Virus record (IMG/VR): IMGVR_UViG_3300042890_001003
Coordinates: 1 to 35,969 of that record
Length of the DNA: 35,969 bases
Direction: 5' to 3' (one strand)
DNA from: a virus
Below the pieces are notes generated by a model. The model was given only the letters and a program-made list of their open reading frames with translations. It did not search any database and was not told where the DNA came from. Shown here one piece after another: positions 7,126 to 14,273 of this stretch. Each line of letters begins with the position of its first letter. Position 1 is the first letter of the stretch. The translations under genes and the position numbers were made by a program.

Positions 7126-7307
7126 AACATTGATTCCGCTTTCTTCTTGAGTTTAGCATCCCATCTTACCAAGTACTCTTCAAGTTTATCAGCATCCCAA
7201 ACTCCATCCTTGGAAGGTGGAATATAACCAGAATATTCTGCCATCTCAACCTGAATTTTTGAGCAACCAAGTCTCTCCATTATCTCTTTTATTGATACGG
7301 TTTTCAT
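7122..7307 (-). CDS. Small helix-turn-helix protein
   Basis: 61 residues. MKTVSIKEIMERLGCSKIQVEMAEYSGYIPP resembles the N-terminal winged-helix of MerR/excisionase-type DNA-binding proteins (helix, turn GCSK, recognition helix, then a proline wing). A lysine-rich C-terminal helix follows. It overlaps the end of the upstream gene by 62 nt but has its own AAGGATTACA ribosome site. Possibly a transcription regulator; unproven. Confidence 0.6.
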   Translation of the reverse strand: MKTVSIKEIMERLGCSKIQVEMAEYSGYIPPSKDGVWDADKLEEYLVRWDAKLKKKAESML

Positions 7308-7719
7308 TGTAATCCTTGAATAAATTAACTATGATTTCAGATGCCTGAATAGCATCTTCTTTATCCAAATACAGCAGTCCATTTTTCAATAACCAATTGT
7401 CAAATGCATCTTCGGACCAAGTATAACCAGTATATCCATTAGGTCCCATATTTGGAAAGTAGTATGGAGTTCCATGATAAGGTTTTTCAGTTTCAGGAAA
7501 TCCAAATGGTCTGGTAAGTTCTTTTACTAAATTCATCTTACCATCATCCCATGCGTAACTGACAATACCTTGCTCATTGTAATTAGCATAAGTTCTTTCT
7601 GCACAATCGAAAGTGGTGCCAATAAAGTTATAACCAGAACTAATGGTATAATCTGTTGCCACAATAGCAACTTTAATACCATTGTCAGTGACGTAAGTTT
7701 TTCCAATCTCAATTTTCAT
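7246..7719 (-). CDS. Hypothetical protein, Gly/Tyr/Trp-rich
   Basis: 157 residues, not recognised by name. KIEIGKTYVTDNGIKVAIVATD suggests a small N-terminal beta domain; the middle (YHGTPYYFPNMGPNGYTGYTWSED) is aromatic-rich. The C-terminal 20 residues overlap the next gene's start and may be a read-on extension. The ATG overlaps the upstream stop. Confidence 0.65.
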   Translation of the reverse strand: MKIEIGKTYVTDNGIKVAIVATDYTISSGYNFIGTTFDCAERTYANYNEQGIVSYAWDDGKMNLVKELTRPFGFPETEKPYHGTPYYFPNMGPNGYTGYTWSEDAFDNWLLKNGLLYLDKEDAIQASEIIVNLFKDYNENRINKRDNGETWLLKNSG

Positions 7720-7967
7720 AGTTTAGTATAGTTGTGTTTGCTGATTGAATTGTGACAATGAACACCATTAATCCAAGTAGGATCTTTAGATAATCCATCA
7801 TTATGTTGTTTATTTTGAACATCAATCAAATGAGCAGTTGCATTAGCTTCTTTGATTTGAGTAAGCACTTGATTGAATTGCATAGTATCCACCATTGATT
7901 CTAGGTCTTGTCTGTACTTGATATTACTGTTGATAATGTAGTTAATTACCGTTGGATTTATTTTCAT
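7716..7967 (-). CDS. Hypothetical protein, His/Asn-rich tail
   Basis: 83 residues, not recognised. Predicted helical N-terminal part (VINYIINSNIKYRQDLESMVDT, shown in part) followed by a tail with five histidines (HNDGLSKDPTWINGVHCHNS). Overlaps the upstream coiled-coil gene by 26 nt; AGGA lies eight bases before the ATG. Confidence 0.6.
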   Translation of the reverse strand: MKINPTVINYIINSNIKYRQDLESMVDTMQFNQVLTQIKEANATAHLIDVQNKQHNDGLSKDPTWINGVHCHNSISKHNYTKL

Positions 7968-8145
7968 TCTTGAGTTCCTTTCCTAATTCATGTTCAACTA
8001 AACACTTATCTATTTCCATTCTAAATATTTCATACTTCAATCGTTTTACTTCATCTTCAAGTCGGAACAATTGATCGTATTTGACTTGTAAATTACAATA
8101 CAATCTTGATTGTTCTTCTCTAAGTTTGTTAATTATATCAGACAT
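7942..8145 (-). CDS. Small coiled-coil protein
   Basis: 67 residues, almost entirely heptad-like helix (LREEQSRLYCNLQVKYDQL, then EDEVKRLKYEIFRMEID). The ATG at 8145 is preferred over a GTG three bases earlier. It overlaps the end of the membrane protein gene. Function unknown; likely forms an oligomer. Confidence 0.65.
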   Translation of the reverse strand: MSDIINKLREEQSRLYCNLQVKYDQLFRLEDEVKRLKYEIFRMEIDKCLVEHELGKELKNENKSNGN

Positions 8146-8338
8146 CACATTTTGCTCTTAACATCATATTGACAAAGTACTTTCTAACACGAGTATAATC
8201 GACCATCATCTCGATTATTAGAATGATGAAGAATGCTGCAACAACAAAGAATCCTGAAGTAGCAATGTAATAGAAAAATGGTAGTATAGTAAGTACTAAT
8301 AGACCATCGATGAATCTGATAAGACGCAAGCCACTCAT
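8138..8338 (-). CDS. Small two-helix membrane protein
   Basis: 66 residues: MSGLRLIRFIDGLLVLTILPFFYY and SGFFVVAAFFIILIIEMMV give two transmembrane segments, followed by a basic tail. The start at 8338 overlaps the upstream stop as TAATG, which decides it over an upstream in-frame ATG inside that gene. Together with the 51-residue protein it forms a pair of co-translated membrane proteins; holin-like roles are possible but unproven. Confidence 0.65.
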   Translation of the reverse strand: MSGLRLIRFIDGLLVLTILPFFYYIATSGFFVVAAFFIILIIEMMVDYTRVRKYFVNMMLRAKCDV

Positions 8339-8493
8339 TATTTTCTCTCCAATGCAGAAATTACACCCCAAACACCAATAGCAATGCCAACAAATGCTAT
8401 AGCAAGTTCTGTTGGCATATCAACAATGCCTTCTAAGTTTACTGCACTGAATATAATAAACAGTGCTAGTATGAATCTGATTTGACCTTTCAT
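8338..8493 (-). CDS. 51-residue two-helix membrane protein
   Basis: MKGQIRFILALFIIFSAVNLEG and LAIAFVGIAIGVWGVISALERK form two hydrophobic segments with a short loop. AGGAA precedes the ATG. It is coupled to the next membrane gene through TAATG. Not recognised. Confidence 0.6.
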   Translation of the reverse strand: MKGQIRFILALFIIFSAVNLEGIVDMPTELAIAFVGIAIGVWGVISALERK

Positions 8494-8500
8494 GTGATTC

Positions 8501-8674
8501 CTAATTGTAGTGACTAAAATCTTCTAATTCTGATACCAATCCATCAAAGTCTTCTTCGTGACCAAGGATATCAGAGAGTTCTTCAATGATATCTATGTCA
8601 ACTCCAAAGTCTTCAGATAACGATTCCAAGTACTGATCGCGACTTTCAAAACCATATTCTGTGTATATGCTCAT
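8501..8674 (-). CDS. 57-residue acidic protein
   Basis: MSIYTEYGFESRDQYLESLS... with about 17 Asp/Glu and very few basic residues, ending EDFSHYN. The charge and size recall phage proteins that mimic DNA or bind host factors, but there is no family match. It follows the small HTH gene with a 1-nt gap. Confidence 0.6.
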   Translation of the reverse strand: MSIYTEYGFESRDQYLESLSEDFGVDIDIIEELSDILGHEEDFDGLVSELEDFSHYN

Positions 8675-8675
8675 C

Positions 8676-8810
8676 TTAGTTCTCCAACGACAACATAAAT
8701 GCGATAATGTCTTTCACTTCTTCAGTAGTGATTCCTGCATCAAGAGCAATGTCTCTAACAGACATACCAGCAAAATACATATTGACTACTTCTTCTTGAA
8801 ACTCTTTCAT
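8676..8810 (-). CDS. 44-residue HTH-like peptide
   Basis: MKEFQEEVVNMYFAGMSVRDIALDAGITTEEV... reads as a single helix-turn-helix unit of the sigma/homeodomain-like type (FAGMSVRDIALDAGIT). It is the first gene after an early-type promoter and has the standard GAGGAATTATAAA leader. It could be a minimal DNA-binding regulator; the sequence only shows the motif. Confidence 0.65.
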   Translation of the reverse strand: MKEFQEEVVNMYFAGMSVRDIALDAGITTEEVKDIIAFMLSLEN

Positions 8811-8848
8811 TTTATAATTCCTCTTCAAATTTTTATTAACTTACGGCT

Positions 8849-8876
8849 ATTATCAATCATTTGACCAAAAGGTCAA
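8849..8876 (-). promoter_or_regulatory. Early-type promoter, copy 5
   Basis: TTGACC, 16-bp spacer, GATAAT, then AGCCGTAAGTTAAT. Drives the HTH peptide and the small membrane/acidic genes to its left. Confidence 0.75.
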
Positions 8877-8887
8877 CATTTATATTC

Positions 8888-8986
8888 TTAAAAAGATGCC
8901 ATGCCAAAAACAACCATTGCTACGAATGGTGATGCATATGCGATGGTGTATGATACCAACTTAACAAATATTTCTAATTCTAACAT
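8888..8986 (-). CDS. 32-residue membrane peptide
   Basis: MLELEIFVKLVSYTIAYASP then FVAMVVFGMASF: one amphipathic/hydrophobic helix. The leader GAAGAGGAACTGGATA precedes the ATG and a dedicated early-type promoter lies just upstream, so it is a one-gene unit, which supports it being real despite its size. Function unknown. Confidence 0.6.
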   Translation of the reverse strand: MLELEIFVKLVSYTIAYASPFVAMVVFGMASF

Positions 8987-9022
8987 TATCCAGTTCCTCT
9001 TCAAAATTTCTATCTTACGGCT

Positions 9023-9050
9023 ATTATCCTTGATTATATGAAAAGGTCAA
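9023..9050 (-). promoter_or_regulatory. Early-type promoter, copy 6
   Basis: TTGACC, 16-bp spacer with TATAAT, GATAAT, AGCCGTAAG. The upstream flank (CAGGCAAATGAAAATAAATTTC on the plus strand, in part) is identical to that of copy 8, suggesting a conserved AT-rich UP-like element. Confidence 0.75.
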
Positions 9051-9082
9051 CAGGCAAATGAAAATAAATTTCCTCCAGACAA

Positions 9083-9111
9083 TAAAAAAGCCAGTACAAA
9101 GACTGGCTTTA
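9083..9111 (-). terminator. Rho-independent terminator after the RNA ligase gene
   Basis: Minus strand: AAAGCCAGT, six-base loop, ACTGGCTTT, then TTTATT. A clean nine-bp GC-containing stem plus U-rich tail, 17 nt after the RNA ligase stop. The complement also has an A/T flank, so it may work in both directions. Confidence 0.85.
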
Positions 9112-9127
9112 TCAATATGTCATCAAG

Positions 9128-10174
9128 TTACTTTTCGTTCAGTAGGAACTTCTGCGAGATTGCCTTGAATGAGAACTGACCATCAGTCCGTTTGAACACC
9201 AAACCTTCTCTAACCTTAGCATTAATCGATGGACCATCAGCCATCTCCAATAGGTCTTCGATGTTACCACTTTCTAATGGTCCTAATCCAAGTGCTGGAG
9301 CAGTATCACCAGTATAACCCAAATTTCGTAATTTTTGAATGGCTTCCATTCTATCTGCCCAAACAAAATAGCATTGGTTGTCTATGTCAAAGATATCGAA
9401 GATAAAAAACTTATGAGAATCAAATCCTTCTTTATTACCTTGAATACCTGGACCCATCAATTCGCCTTGTACAGCAATATTCTCATTCAGTTCAATCAAT
9501 GCTTTCAGTAATCCAGTCGACTTGGCAATCTCAACAAACGAATTGCCTTCTTGCTCAAGTTCCAAATCTAAGTTTCTTGAACAGACACCTACCAAACCAG
9601 CATTATGATAAACGGTACAAGATGAACCATCCAACTTCAAAGATACTTCAAAATGCACTTGATCTTGATACGCTTGAGCAATGTCGTGTACTAGGTTCTG
9701 GCATCTTTCTTGGTCAGTCTTACGGATAAATGCAGGAAAATTACCTTTCATTTGACCACGAAGATTTGCGGGAATAGGAGCTTCCCATTTCTGAACATTC
9801 AAAAAATCAGATACATCTATAGTTTCTGCTAAGTCTGGCAAATAACTATCATATTCAGTAGAATCCAAGAGATTCATCGGTAATATCAATCCCTGAGAAA
9901 CTTGACCTTTCAACTTGACAGTTCTTAATCGTTCACCCTTAACGCCATTATATTCTCTAGGCTCTTTACCTTTAGATAAGAATGGAGCAATCACATGTGG
10001 AATCCAAGAATCGATTTCGGCATATAGTACTAAATCGCCCACATTATATTTTCCTACTTGGTCAACAACCCACCAACCTTTAACTCGGTATGCACAAATC
10101 AAATCAGCACCAGGAATAGATTTGACTTCAACTACTGGATTGATAGTAACCATTTTTCTAAATTCTACAGGCAT
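9128..10174 (-). CDS. RNA ligase, DRB0094/Rnl5-like
   Basis: 348 residues. An N-terminal OB-like domain (ADLICAYRVKGWWVVDQVGK, VGDLVLYAEIDSWIP) precedes a nucleotidyltransferase domain with motif I SLKLDGSS (K180), VCSRN (motif III), VQGELMGPG (motif IV) and REGLVFKRTDG / FSFKAIS (motifs IIIa-V). This order is that of the Deinococcus-type RNA ligase family, which seals 3'-OH/5'-P nicks in RNA, often for repair of cleaved tRNA. No kinase partner is in the window. The ATG at 10174 has GAGGAGA upstream. It ends at a strong terminator. Confidence 0.88.
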   Translation of the reverse strand: MPVEFRKMVTINPVVEVKSIPGADLICAYRVKGWWVVDQVGKYNVGDLVLYAEIDSWIPHVIAPFLSKGKEPREYNGVKGERLRTVKLKGQVSQGLILPMNLLDSTEYDSYLPDLAETIDVSDFLNVQKWEAPIPANLRGQMKGNFPAFIRKTDQERCQNLVHDIAQAYQDQVHFEVSLKLDGSSCTVYHNAGLVGVCSRNLDLELEQEGNSFVEIAKSTGLLKALIELNENIAVQGELMGPGIQGNKEGFDSHKFFIFDIFDIDNQCYFVWADRMEAIQKLRNLGYTGDTAPALGLGPLESGNIEDLLEMADGPSINAKVREGLVFKRTDGQFSFKAISQKFLLNEK

Positions 10175-10185
10175 ATAAGTTCTCC

Positions 10186-10401
10186 TCAAATTTCAATTAA
10201 TATATTAGCTCGATCCCAATCTACATATTCCCAATCAGGTTTTGTTATAACTTTGTATCTAGCAGAAGTGCCTAGTTTATAGCATCGTTCATTTAATGAG
10301 TTTACTATAGCTATAGCACTACTTAATGATCTAGCACTTTGGGTAGGAGTTTTTAATTTCTCATTAATTATAAGATAATCGTCAGTCTTTTCAAAATACA
10401 T
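10186..10401 (-). CDS. Small hypothetical protein
   Basis: 71 residues from the ATG at 10401 (GAGG five bases upstream; the preceding gene ends at the same place). MYFEKTDDYLIINEKLKTPT and ALAIVNSLNE-like helix, then a tryptophan-containing tail. Not recognised. Its stop overlaps the ribosome site of the RNA ligase gene. Confidence 0.6.
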   Translation of the reverse strand: MYFEKTDDYLIINEKLKTPTQSARSLSSAIAIVNSLNERCYKLGTSARYKVITKPDWEYVDWDRANILIEI

Positions 10402-10408
10402 TACAACC

Positions 10409-10594
10409 TCAATGAAGGGTCTGGCCATTTCTCATGACACCACATACTCCGGCAATATATTGTTTGAGTGTTTCATGAGCAATCATATCGGCAAAATTTT
10501 CCAGTGGGATTTTTAAGTCGTTGTCTGACGATATAACTCCATCATCAGACACATTGAATCCAGCCTTTGCTGCATAATCGTGTAACCAATACAT
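10409..10594 (-). CDS. Small hypothetical protein
   Basis: 61 residues, start ATG at 10594 overlapping the lipoprotein stop as TAATG. MYWLHDYAAKAGFNVSDDG, then a helix (FADMIAHETLKQYIAGVCGV). Not recognised; its length and tight coupling support it. Confidence 0.6.
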   Translation of the reverse strand: MYWLHDYAAKAGFNVSDDGVISSDNDLKIPLENFADMIAHETLKQYIAGVCGVMRNGQTLH

Positions 10595-10758
10595 TACCAA
10601 TGTCTCATGTGATGATGGTGATGATTATATCCATGCCAATAATTATGATGGCTAGGATACACCACAACAGGATTAGGATTATATCCGTGATAAGAAGTTG
10701 GATGCACTACACATCCAGTAGATACAAACAAGGCTAAAATACAGAATAGTTTCTTCAT
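10594..10758 (-). CDS. Small His-rich lipoprotein
   Basis: 54 residues. MKKLFCILALFVSTGC is a signal peptide with a lipobox (STGC), so the mature protein should be a lipid-anchored 39-mer starting at C16. The rest is rich in His, Tyr, Asn and Pro (HPTSYHGYNPNPVVVYPSHH) and carries HHHHH near the C-terminus, ten histidines in all. It could bind metal at the outer membrane or serve as an o-spanin-like or exclusion lipoprotein; neither is shown. GAGGAATT precedes the ATG. Confidence 0.8.
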   Translation of the reverse strand: MKKLFCILALFVSTGCVVHPTSYHGYNPNPVVVYPSHHNYWHGYNHHHHHMRHW

Positions 10759-10764
10759 AATTCC

Positions 10765-11238
10765 TCAACGTGAATAGTAGTTAACAGTAAACTGATCAAA
10801 TTCTCTGACATTGTACTTTTCGAATTCCATTGGAACGTTGAACGTAATATCACCTTTGACTTCCAACTTCATTCTTGATACAATAGCAATCCTACAGTAA
10901 TCTACAAGAGCAAAATATACTTCTCCACCACCACAAATCATAAAACTTAATGTTGGATTGCGTTGAGTATAAGTCAAGAAATTATCAATAGTCATTGTAG
11001 TGAATCCTGCCAATTCGTAACTTGGATCTCTACTTAATACAATACAATCACGACCAGGCAATTTACCAGTAGTTTCGGCAGTAATCCTACCCATCACAAT
11101 AACAGAACCCATTGTAGTGTCTCTGAAGTGTTTAAGTTCTTCTCGGCAATGCCACAACATACCAGTAGTACAAGAATCCCCAATAACACCAAATTTTGCT
11201 ACAGCAGCAATCAGGTATAGATTATCAAATGGCTTCAT
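10765..11238 (-). CDS. frd: Dihydrofolate reductase
   Basis: 157 residues. Reduces dihydrofolate made by thymidylate synthase. Family signatures: LYLIAAVAKFGVIGDSC at the N-terminus (usually IAA.....IG), LKHFRDTTMGSVIVMGRITAE (FK..T....V.MGR.T), LPGRDCIVLSRD and the NADPH-binding ICGGGEVY. The canonical substrate Asp/Glu region is divergent (GMLWHCREELKHF). Its ATG overlaps the ThyA stop, so the two steps of the folate cycle are co-translated, as in T4 frd-td. Confidence 0.9.
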   Translation of the reverse strand: MKPFDNLYLIAAVAKFGVIGDSCTTGMLWHCREELKHFRDTTMGSVIVMGRITAETTGKLPGRDCIVLSRDPSYELAGFTTMTIDNFLTYTQRNPTLSFMICGGGEVYFALVDYCRIAIVSRMKLEVKGDITFNVPMEFEKYNVREFDQFTVNYYSR

Positions 11239-12224
11239 ACAGCAACCTCAGCCTTTATTGTACCATGAGAACGATATCCCATCAACTCATAACTGTACTC
11301 ATAAATCTCATCGATGGAATTATAATTATCTTTGAACACTAAGGAGGGAATTCCATACTCAGTCAGATTTCTCGATAATAATTCTTTAGCTTGAGCAACG
11401 TGATTATTATACAAATGAACATCACCAAACGAGATTACTAATTGATCAGGAAGCATATTAGTAATATTGCCAATGATTTCTGTCAGTAAAGCATAGGATG
11501 CGATGTTGAACGGAGCGCCCAAGAATATATCACACGATCTTTGGTACAAATGACACGATAATGCATATTTAGGAACTCCTACATTATCCATAAGATGTTC
11601 ATAATCTCGGTCGTAACCTAACCCATAATGAACTCCAAGATGTTTCTGTACATAAAGAATAGCACGTTCACTAAATGGAATTTCTCTTACCCCAAATTGT
11701 ACAAAAGCATGACAAGGAGCAAGAGCCATTTTTCCTTGCTGAACATTCTCTTGAGGAGACAAAGACTCATCAGGAAGATCGGCCACATTCCAAGCTGAAA
11801 TAATGTGACGTCTGCTAAACGGTCTTTCTTTCAATCCCTTAATCAGATTATCGATTTGATCAATTCCGTCCATCGACTCCTCAGGCATATTAGGAATTGG
11901 CACACCACCCCAATTCCTAAATTGCTTACCATAAATCGGCCCAAGAGAACCATCTTCAGTAGCCCACTCTTCCCATATAGTAGGCTTATCATTACCATTC
12001 AATTTCCGAAGCTCTTCATTGTTTGTATACCCATTCAAGAACCAAAGAAGCTCATTTGAGATTGCTTTGAATGAAGTAAACTTGCCAGTAAGCAATGGAA
12101 ATCCATGTTGAAGATTAAATTTGATTTGCTCTCCAAATAATGACGAGGTACCTACTCCTGTCCTGTCATTAGCAGAATTACCTGTATCTAATATTTTCTG
12201 AAGAAGATCATAATATTGTTTCAT
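11235..12224 (-). CDS. thyA: Thymidylate synthase
   Basis: 329 residues (E. coli 264). Converts dUMP to dTMP using methylene-THF. Seen: NDRTGVGTSSLFG, WFLNG, GPIYGKQFRNWGG, RRHIISAWN, the nucleophile in ALAPCHAFVQF (C171), LYQRSCDIFLGAPFNIASYALL, GDVHLYNNH and the C-terminal KAEVAV. Extra length comes mainly from segments around residues 105-130 and 178-205. Equivalent to T4 td. No intron interrupts it. Coupled to DHFR downstream and to the preceding small gene upstream by short overlaps. Confidence 0.95.
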   Translation of the reverse strand: MKQYYDLLQKILDTGNSANDRTGVGTSSLFGEQIKFNLQHGFPLLTGKFTSFKAISNELLWFLNGYTNNEELRKLNGNDKPTIWEEWATEDGSLGPIYGKQFRNWGGVPIPNMPEESMDGIDQIDNLIKGLKERPFSRRHIISAWNVADLPDESLSPQENVQQGKMALAPCHAFVQFGVREIPFSERAILYVQKHLGVHYGLGYDRDYEHLMDNVGVPKYALSCHLYQRSCDIFLGAPFNIASYALLTEIIGNITNMLPDQLVISFGDVHLYNNHVAQAKELLSRNLTEYGIPSLVFKDNYNSIDEIYEYSYELMGYRSHGTIKAEVAV

Positions 12225-12415
12225 CGTTTAACCTGTGCAAAATCTAAAAGTGTTTTTACTTGTTCTACTGGGATAATCAAATCACCATACTCATCTGTAT
12301 TGCCTGATGCTATTGCTTTAACAATAGGTTCTAAATCTACGTACCGTACCCAATAACCATCATCAATGGATTCTTCCATTAGATGGATACCAGTGTTTAG
12401 TTTGAATCTTCTCAC
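12221..12415 (-). CDS. Small hypothetical protein
   Basis: 64 residues starting with GTG (GTGA overlap with the upstream stop). Contains GYWVRYVDLEPIVKAIASGN and LIIPVEQVKTLLDFAQ. Not recognised. Confidence 0.6.
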   Translation of the reverse strand: MRRFKLNTGIHLMEESIDDGYWVRYVDLEPIVKAIASGNTDEYGDLIIPVEQVKTLLDFAQVKR

Positions 12416-12663
12416 ACCCCTTCTCCATAAAGTTTTTTAATTTCATCATACCGTGATAATGGCCATACAGCTTCGAACTCATCATTATCGAGCTTATCTA
12501 TCTTGAACTTGAGTACTTCAGCGTAATATTTTCCTGCACGTTCATCCGGTACTTGTTCAGCAACTTCAATTGCTAATTCTGCATTAGTAAAAACTCCAAC
12601 CACGTAAGAATGTCTTTCACGGTCACCAAATCGATAAGCAGTTACAACATATACATTAGCCAT
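12412..12663 (-). CDS. Conserved phage protein (DUF7336-like)
   Basis: 83 residues. VYVVTAYRFGDRERHSYVVGVF followed by an alpha helix (NAELAIEVAEQVPDERAGK) and YYAEV is a pattern common in small phage proteins of unknown function. ATG adjoins the next gene in a one-base overlap. Confidence 0.7.
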   Translation of the reverse strand: MANVYVVTAYRFGDRERHSYVVGVFTNAELAIEVAEQVPDERAGKYYAEVLKFKIDKLDNDEFEAVWPLSRYDEIKKLYGEGV

Positions 12664-12848
12664 TAGTATTCTCCAAGTTTAAGTTCATTGCCATCAACAT
12701 CGAACCAACAAGTATCACTGTAATAAGGATCTAATTCTCCCGCGATGAACAACGGTTCCCATCTTCCAGTATCATATGATAAAACTTTAACTTGTGCATC
12801 CTGAGGAAGAGTTTGTAGATACGTCATCAATTCAGCTACAGTAGTCAT
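12663..12848 (-). CDS. Conserved small phage protein (TTVAELMTYLQTLPQDA)
   Basis: 61 residues. The start MTTVAELMTYLQTLPQDAQV is a widespread phage motif: a helix followed by a strand, function unknown. The acidic C-terminal part (DPYYSDTCWFDVDGN) is variable in the family. One-base overlap with both neighbours. Confidence 0.7.
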   Translation of the reverse strand: MTTVAELMTYLQTLPQDAQVKVLSYDTGRWEPLFIAGELDPYYSDTCWFDVDGNELKLGEY

Positions 12849-13087
12849 TATTTTTCTCCAAAGTGTTCAGATATAACATCTCTTGCTTGCCATACACCAT
12901 GTTTAATTCCAGTATGGTATACATTGTCACAAGATAATTTTTCTTGTTCTTCCTCGATAACCCTCATACATTCTTGAATAATCAATTCAGCAAACTTTTC
13001 GACGTCCCGAGTCAAGTTAGAAGTATTCCATCCGTCATCATCAAGCAGTTTAACCTGGTAAGCAAGTTCTTTAATTTTGTCTTTCAT
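12848..13087 (-). CDS. Conserved small phage protein
   Basis: 79 residues from the ATG at 13087, which has AGGAG eight bases upstream; an earlier in-frame start would lie inside the preceding gene. KIKELAYQVKLL ... VEKFAELIIQECMRVIEEEQ is a helical pattern I know from many phage accessory proteins. Function unknown. Confidence 0.7.
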   Translation of the reverse strand: MKDKIKELAYQVKLLDDDGWNTSNLTRDVEKFAELIIQECMRVIEEEQEKLSCDNVYHTGIKHGVWQARDVISEHFGEK

Positions 13088-13097
13088 CTCAGTTCTC

Positions 13098-13319
13098 CTA
13101 GCAATCGTTAGAACATTTACGGATTTCTTCAAGTGTATAGACTCCGCCATTGACGATAACCATCAGGCCAATCTTGGTGTTGAATACTTTGAAATATGAA
13201 TTCTTAGTGGTTTGATAAATGATTCCACTAGTAAGAACAGCACCGATGATCAATCCATAAACAGCAAATAGGATGTTGGTTTTGAAAGCAGGATTTGCTT
13301 TGGTGATTTTTGATAGCAT
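13098..13319 (-). CDS. Small membrane protein
   Basis: 73 residues from the ATG at 13319 (leader GACGAGGAATTATATC). Residues 16-35 (ILFAVYGLIIGAVLTSGIIY) are a transmembrane helix; the C-terminal part would then be periplasmic, with two cysteines at the end (EEIRKCSNDC). First gene of the operon that runs into ThyA/DHFR, driven by an early-type promoter. Confidence 0.65.
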   Translation of the reverse strand: MLSKITKANPAFKTNILFAVYGLIIGAVLTSGIIYQTTKNSYFKVFNTKIGLMVIVNGGVYTLEEIRKCSNDC

Positions 13320-13354
13320 GATATAATTCCTCGTCAAAATAATAATATAAGGCT

Positions 13355-13382
13355 ATTATCAACGATAATAGCCAGAAGTCAA
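13355..13382 (-). promoter_or_regulatory. Early-type promoter, copy 7, with internal dyad
   Basis: TTGACT, 16-bp spacer, GATAAT, AGCC. The spacer and -10 form a perfect inverted repeat, GGCTATTATC-GTT-GATAATAGCC on the minus strand, so the element is also a possible operator. Confidence 0.7.
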
Positions 13383-13385
13383 CTT

Positions 13386-13664
13386 TTAAAACTTGATATT
13401 GGTCCAAAAGTGTTTTTTTATTTTCCACTTTTCAACAACTGGCTTACCCATATCATCAATACCAGTGCAAATGTAAGCTACAGTTTTCTTGATGTTAGCA
13501 AATCTAACAGAACCATCACAGATTGCAATCTCAAATTTGAATCCATTATCAATACCCCAAGTTCCTTGACCTTCAGCTTTACCTTCACTAACTCTGTATT
13601 CGAAATTAGCAAAACCATTACTGAATAATCCACCTTCTTTTACTGCATCGTTGAAATAAGCCAT
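13386..13664 (-). CDS. Hypothetical protein, beta-rich
   Basis: 92 residues starting MAYFNDAVKEGGLFSNG. The rest alternates as strands (FEYRVSEGKAEGQGTWGIDN, FKFEIAICDGSVRFANIK, shown separately) suggesting a small beta barrel. Not recognised. Start chosen after GAAGAGGAATTATAAA. A monocistronic unit with its own promoter. Confidence 0.6.
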   Translation of the reverse strand: MAYFNDAVKEGGLFSNGFANFEYRVSEGKAEGQGTWGIDNGFKFEIAICDGSVRFANIKKTVAYICTGIDDMGKPVVEKWKIKKHFWTNIKF

Positions 13665-13719
13665 TTTATAATTCCTCTTCAAGTTTAAATTTGTTAACCC
13701 GATTGGTTAACTTACGGCT

Positions 13720-13747
13720 ATTATCCTTGATTATAAGAAAAGGTCAA
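13720..13747 (-). promoter_or_regulatory. Early-type promoter, copy 8
   Basis: TTGACC, 16-bp spacer, GATAAT, AGCCGTAAG. The leader contains a GTTAACC/GGTTAAC hairpin. The flank upstream of the -35 matches copy 6 almost base for base. The bases from here to 13820 hold no gene. Confidence 0.75.
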
Positions 13748-13820
13748 CAGGCAAATGAAAATAAATTTCGACATAAATACTTTTGAGGGATAGCATAGGG
13801 ATATGCTTGGACAAGGACGT

Positions 13821-14273
13821 TCACACTAATTTTACCACAATTCCAGCTTCATCAAACATTTCTTTAGATTTCAAATACGAATCGTACCAGTTTGGTCTAT
13901 CCAATAACGATTTTCTGCATATAAACACTTCTTTGATTCCTACCTGTATAATGCCTTTAGCACACTCGTGACAGATTGGTAATCCATATACGTACAATGA
14001 AGCACCATCCAACGATATACCATTATACGTAGCATTATAAATCATGTTCTGTTCTGCATGAACCACATACTGATATTTCGATTCACGGTTGTTCAATCTT
14101 TCTTCAGTGTCATCTATACCTCTTGGAAATCCATTATAGCCTGTAGATAGGATTTGTCGTTTGGATCCTACTGCTACTGCACCAATCTTCCTTGATGGGT
14201 CTTTCGACCAAGTAGATACTAACTCAGCCATCTCCATAAATCTTTCATTCCAACTAGGTTGTTTTATAAGCAT
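13821..14273 (-). CDS. cd: dCMP deaminase
   Basis: 150 residues. Deaminates dCMP to dUMP, feeding ThyA. The zinc site is intact: HAEQNMIYN (H72, E74) and GLPICHECAKGIIQ (C101, C104). DPSRKIGAVAV and GYNGFPRGIDD are typical of the family. The ATG at 14273 lies 20 nt inside the primase gene and has AGGAG upstream. Name follows T4 cd. Confidence 0.92.
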   Translation of the reverse strand: MLIKQPSWNERFMEMAELVSTWSKDPSRKIGAVAVGSKRQILSTGYNGFPRGIDDTEERLNNRESKYQYVVHAEQNMIYNATYNGISLDGASLYVYGLPICHECAKGIIQVGIKEVFICRKSLLDRPNWYDSYLKSKEMFDEAGIVVKLV

